From Paracoccaceae bacterium (GTDB lineage Bacteria; Pseudomonadota; Alphaproteobacteria; Rhodobacterales; Rhodobacteraceae): a stretch of DNA of 36,483 nt. Shown in pieces: positions 35,282 to 36,483 of this stretch. The stretch is taken from positions 1 through 36,483 of the forward strand of contig JAHEAO010000032.1 of assembly GCA_024642725.1 (NCBI GenBank), given 5' to 3'. Below the pieces are notes generated by a model, which searched no databases, was not told where the DNA came from, and saw only the letters and a list, made by a program, of their open reading frames with translations. The position numbers were made by a program, and so were the translations under genes. Within the stretch, counting starts at the first letter, position 1. Each line of letters begins with the position of its first letter.

Positions 35282-36483
35282 ATGGCAAACTACAACCTCA
35301 GATTCTATGCCGCGAACCCTGCGGCCATTTTCAGCAACTCCATAAACAGCACGTTCACCTGGACAGGGCCAGCCAATCCGACGGGGACCGCTGTGGTTAC
35401 CGACAACGAGGCGGGCATCGACGGCCTGACTCTGGATGATGACAGTTCGGGCGGTGAAACCGCGACCGCGACGGTCCATCTCAACAATTTGACATCGACC
35501 AATACCACGGCCGACGCCGAAGCGGTATGGACGATCCGCGACACGGTCACCGGCCAGACCTTTCAGGTCGTGCAGTTCGATGTCGAGAATGGCGCGGCCG
35601 CCGGCCTATACACGCTTTCCGAAGTTCCGCTTGTGCAGGGGCGCAGCTATCAGGTTCTGGCCTATGACAACAATCCGAACGCCGCAGGCGGCGATGCGGC
35701 ATTCACCTATTCGGATTTCGTTCCATCCGACAACATCGTCAGCGGAACCACCGGCAACGACACGATCGACAGCAACTATACCGGCGACCCCGAAGGCGAC
35801 AGGATCGACAGTGGATTCGGCACCGGTCCCGGCGGGTTGGGCGATGTCGTCGACGCAAAGGCCGGCAATGACACGATCAATTCCGGGGCCGGCAACGACA
35901 CGGTCTATGCCGGATCGGGCAATGACATCGTCGATGGCGGGACGGGCAATGACACGATCTACGGCGGACGCGGCAACGACACGCTGAACGGCGGCACTGG
36001 CAACGATACGATCTACGGAGATTCCGACCCTAAGATCGCGCCGACCTCGGAAGCGCTGCGCTGGAACCTGCAAGGCACTGACGGCGCCAATATCGCCGCT
36101 GGCTTCACGCAAGACACCGGCCAGATGAACGTGCAGGTGAGCTTCGCCAGCAACGGCAACAACAACCCGACATATCAGGTCGAGACCACCGACACGCTCT
36201 ACAAGCTCGCTGGCGAGCCAATGAACACGCAGTCCAGCGCCTATCTCTATGGCAACGGTGACGGACCGACATCGACGACGACGATCTCCTTCAGCGATGG
36301 CAGTGGCGGCGACTATCAGAATCAGGTTCAAGACGTCATTTTCCGTATGAACGACATTGACTGGGGCAGCGGAAACCACCGCGATATCGTGACGGTCACT
36401 GCGCTGGATGCCAACGGGAACCCGGTCGCGGTGACGATAACTCCGGGTGCCGGTGACACGGTTTCGGGAAATACGATCACCGC
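35282..36483 (+). CDS. RTX calcium-binding protein, N-terminal part
   Basis: An open frame starts with ATG at 35282 and runs off the window after 400 codons without a stop. The N-terminus reads MANYNLRFYAAN, followed by ITDNEAGIDG-like and TLDDDSSGGETATA segments (residues about 45-65), then an all-beta region, as in roseobacter proteins that often end in a Hint domain. RTX nonapeptides (GGxGxDxxx) with GNDT motifs run from about residue 160, with six in direct tandem at residues 194-247. They should bind calcium after export, probably by type I secretion. A further domain begins after residue 250. The ribosome site is weak. No secretion genes are in the window. Confidence 0.85.
   Translation, partial: MANYNLRFYAANPAAIFSNSINSTFTWTGPANPTGTAVVTDNEAGIDGLTLDDDSSGGETATATVHLNNLTSTNTTADAEAVWTIRDTVTGQTFQVVQFDVENGAAAGLYTLSEVPLVQGRSYQVLAYDNNPNAAGGDAAFTYSDFVPSDNIVSGTTGNDTIDSNYTGDPEGDRIDSGFGTGPGGLGDVVDAKAGNDTINSGAGNDTVYAGSGNDIVDGGTGNDTIYGGRGNDTLNGGTGNDTIYGDSDPKIAPTSEALRWNLQGTDGANIAAGFTQDTGQMNVQVSFASNGNNNPTYQVETTDTLYKLAGEPMNTQSSAYLYGNGDGPTSTTTISFSDGSGGDYQNQVQDVIFRMNDIDWGSGNHRDIVTVTALDANGNPVAVTITPGAGDTVSGNTIT
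35861..36022 (+). repeat. Six tandem RTX nonapeptide repeats (27-bp units)
   Basis: Six consecutive units of 27 bases encode AGNDTINSG, AGNDTVYAG, SGNDIVDGG, TGNDTIYGG, RGNDTLNGG and TGNDTIYGD. Each is the calcium-binding RTX motif. The units are also similar at the DNA level (GGCAAYGACACG core). Confidence 0.9.

Noticed and set aside
35861-36022. Regular repeats that could be a CRISPR array
   Set aside because: The 27-base units are adjacent with no spacers and encode RTX nonapeptides.
35606-36379. Minus-strand open frame of 257 codons opposite the RTX gene
   Set aside because: It is the reverse of RTX repeats (repeated VIA/DRV pattern); the plus-strand RTX frame is real.

Overview
The window looks like chromosomal DNA of a GC-rich alphaproteobacterium, most likely the Rhodobacterales / roseobacter group. 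The evidence is the style of the proteins (NuoABC, the leucine-degradation set, PntAB with a full-length PntA, kynurenine genes, a large RTX protein), the frequent GTG/TTG starts and the tight ATGA-type gene overlaps. No rRNA, tRNA, CRISPR array, transposase or phage gene was seen. Most of the window is core metabolism; I saw no obvious genomic island.

Layout. 1-1620 (minus): the start of a respiratory complex I operon, nuoA-nuoB-nuoC, with a sulfotransferase gene overlapping the nuoC stop and leaving the window. 1820-8893 (minus): a complete leucine/isovalerate operon in the order ivd, mccB, mccA, GST, HMG-CoA lyase, methylglutaconyl-CoA hydratase. Most junctions are overlaps, and a promoter/operator lies at 8917-8960. 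8971-10905 (minus): an orphan DegT-type aminotransferase and a phosphoglycolate phosphatase. 11031-14904 (plus): glmU-glmS-AlkD-like, i.e. UDP-GlcNAc precursor synthesis with a DNA repair gene attached. 14953-17025 (minus): an acyl-CoA synthetase and a lipoprotein. 17109-18116 (plus): moaA, convergent with an Lrp/AsnC regulator (minus).

18696-20150 (plus): a class V aminotransferase / cysteine-desulfurase-like protein, divergent from the Lrp gene. 20172-23556 (minus): a possible three-gene catabolic operon of FAD oxidoreductase, M20 amidohydrolase and class I glutamine amidotransferase. 23557-24005 is the only gene-free stretch over 300 bases. 24006-25088 (plus): a YeeE/YedE (TsuA-like) sulfur transporter whose 3' end overlaps a convergent DUF3422 gene by 68 bases. 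26419-30668 (minus): an MFS transporter, then pntB and pntA with a good terminator. 30772-32187 (minus): an isoprenylcysteine-methyltransferase-like membrane protein and a secreted metallo-beta-lactamase-fold protein with an altered metal motif. 32294-35125 (plus): SDR-kynU-kynA, tryptophan to anthranilate. 35282-end (plus): the N-terminal 400 codons of a large RTX calcium-binding protein.

How they work together. Ivd, MccAB, LiuC and HmgL convert isovaleryl-CoA to acetyl-CoA and acetoacetate. KynA and KynU open and cleave tryptophan, but the formamidase between them is not in the window. GlmS and GlmU feed peptidoglycan and LPS. PntAB and Nuo couple NAD(P)H to the proton gradient. The points most worth a second look are the liu operator, the degenerate metallo-beta-lactamase motif, the FAD/M20/GATase operon, the Lrp-linked cysteine-desulfurase-like enzyme, the sulfotransferase in the nuo operon and the hairpin before the RTX gene. 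None of these alone proves a new system.
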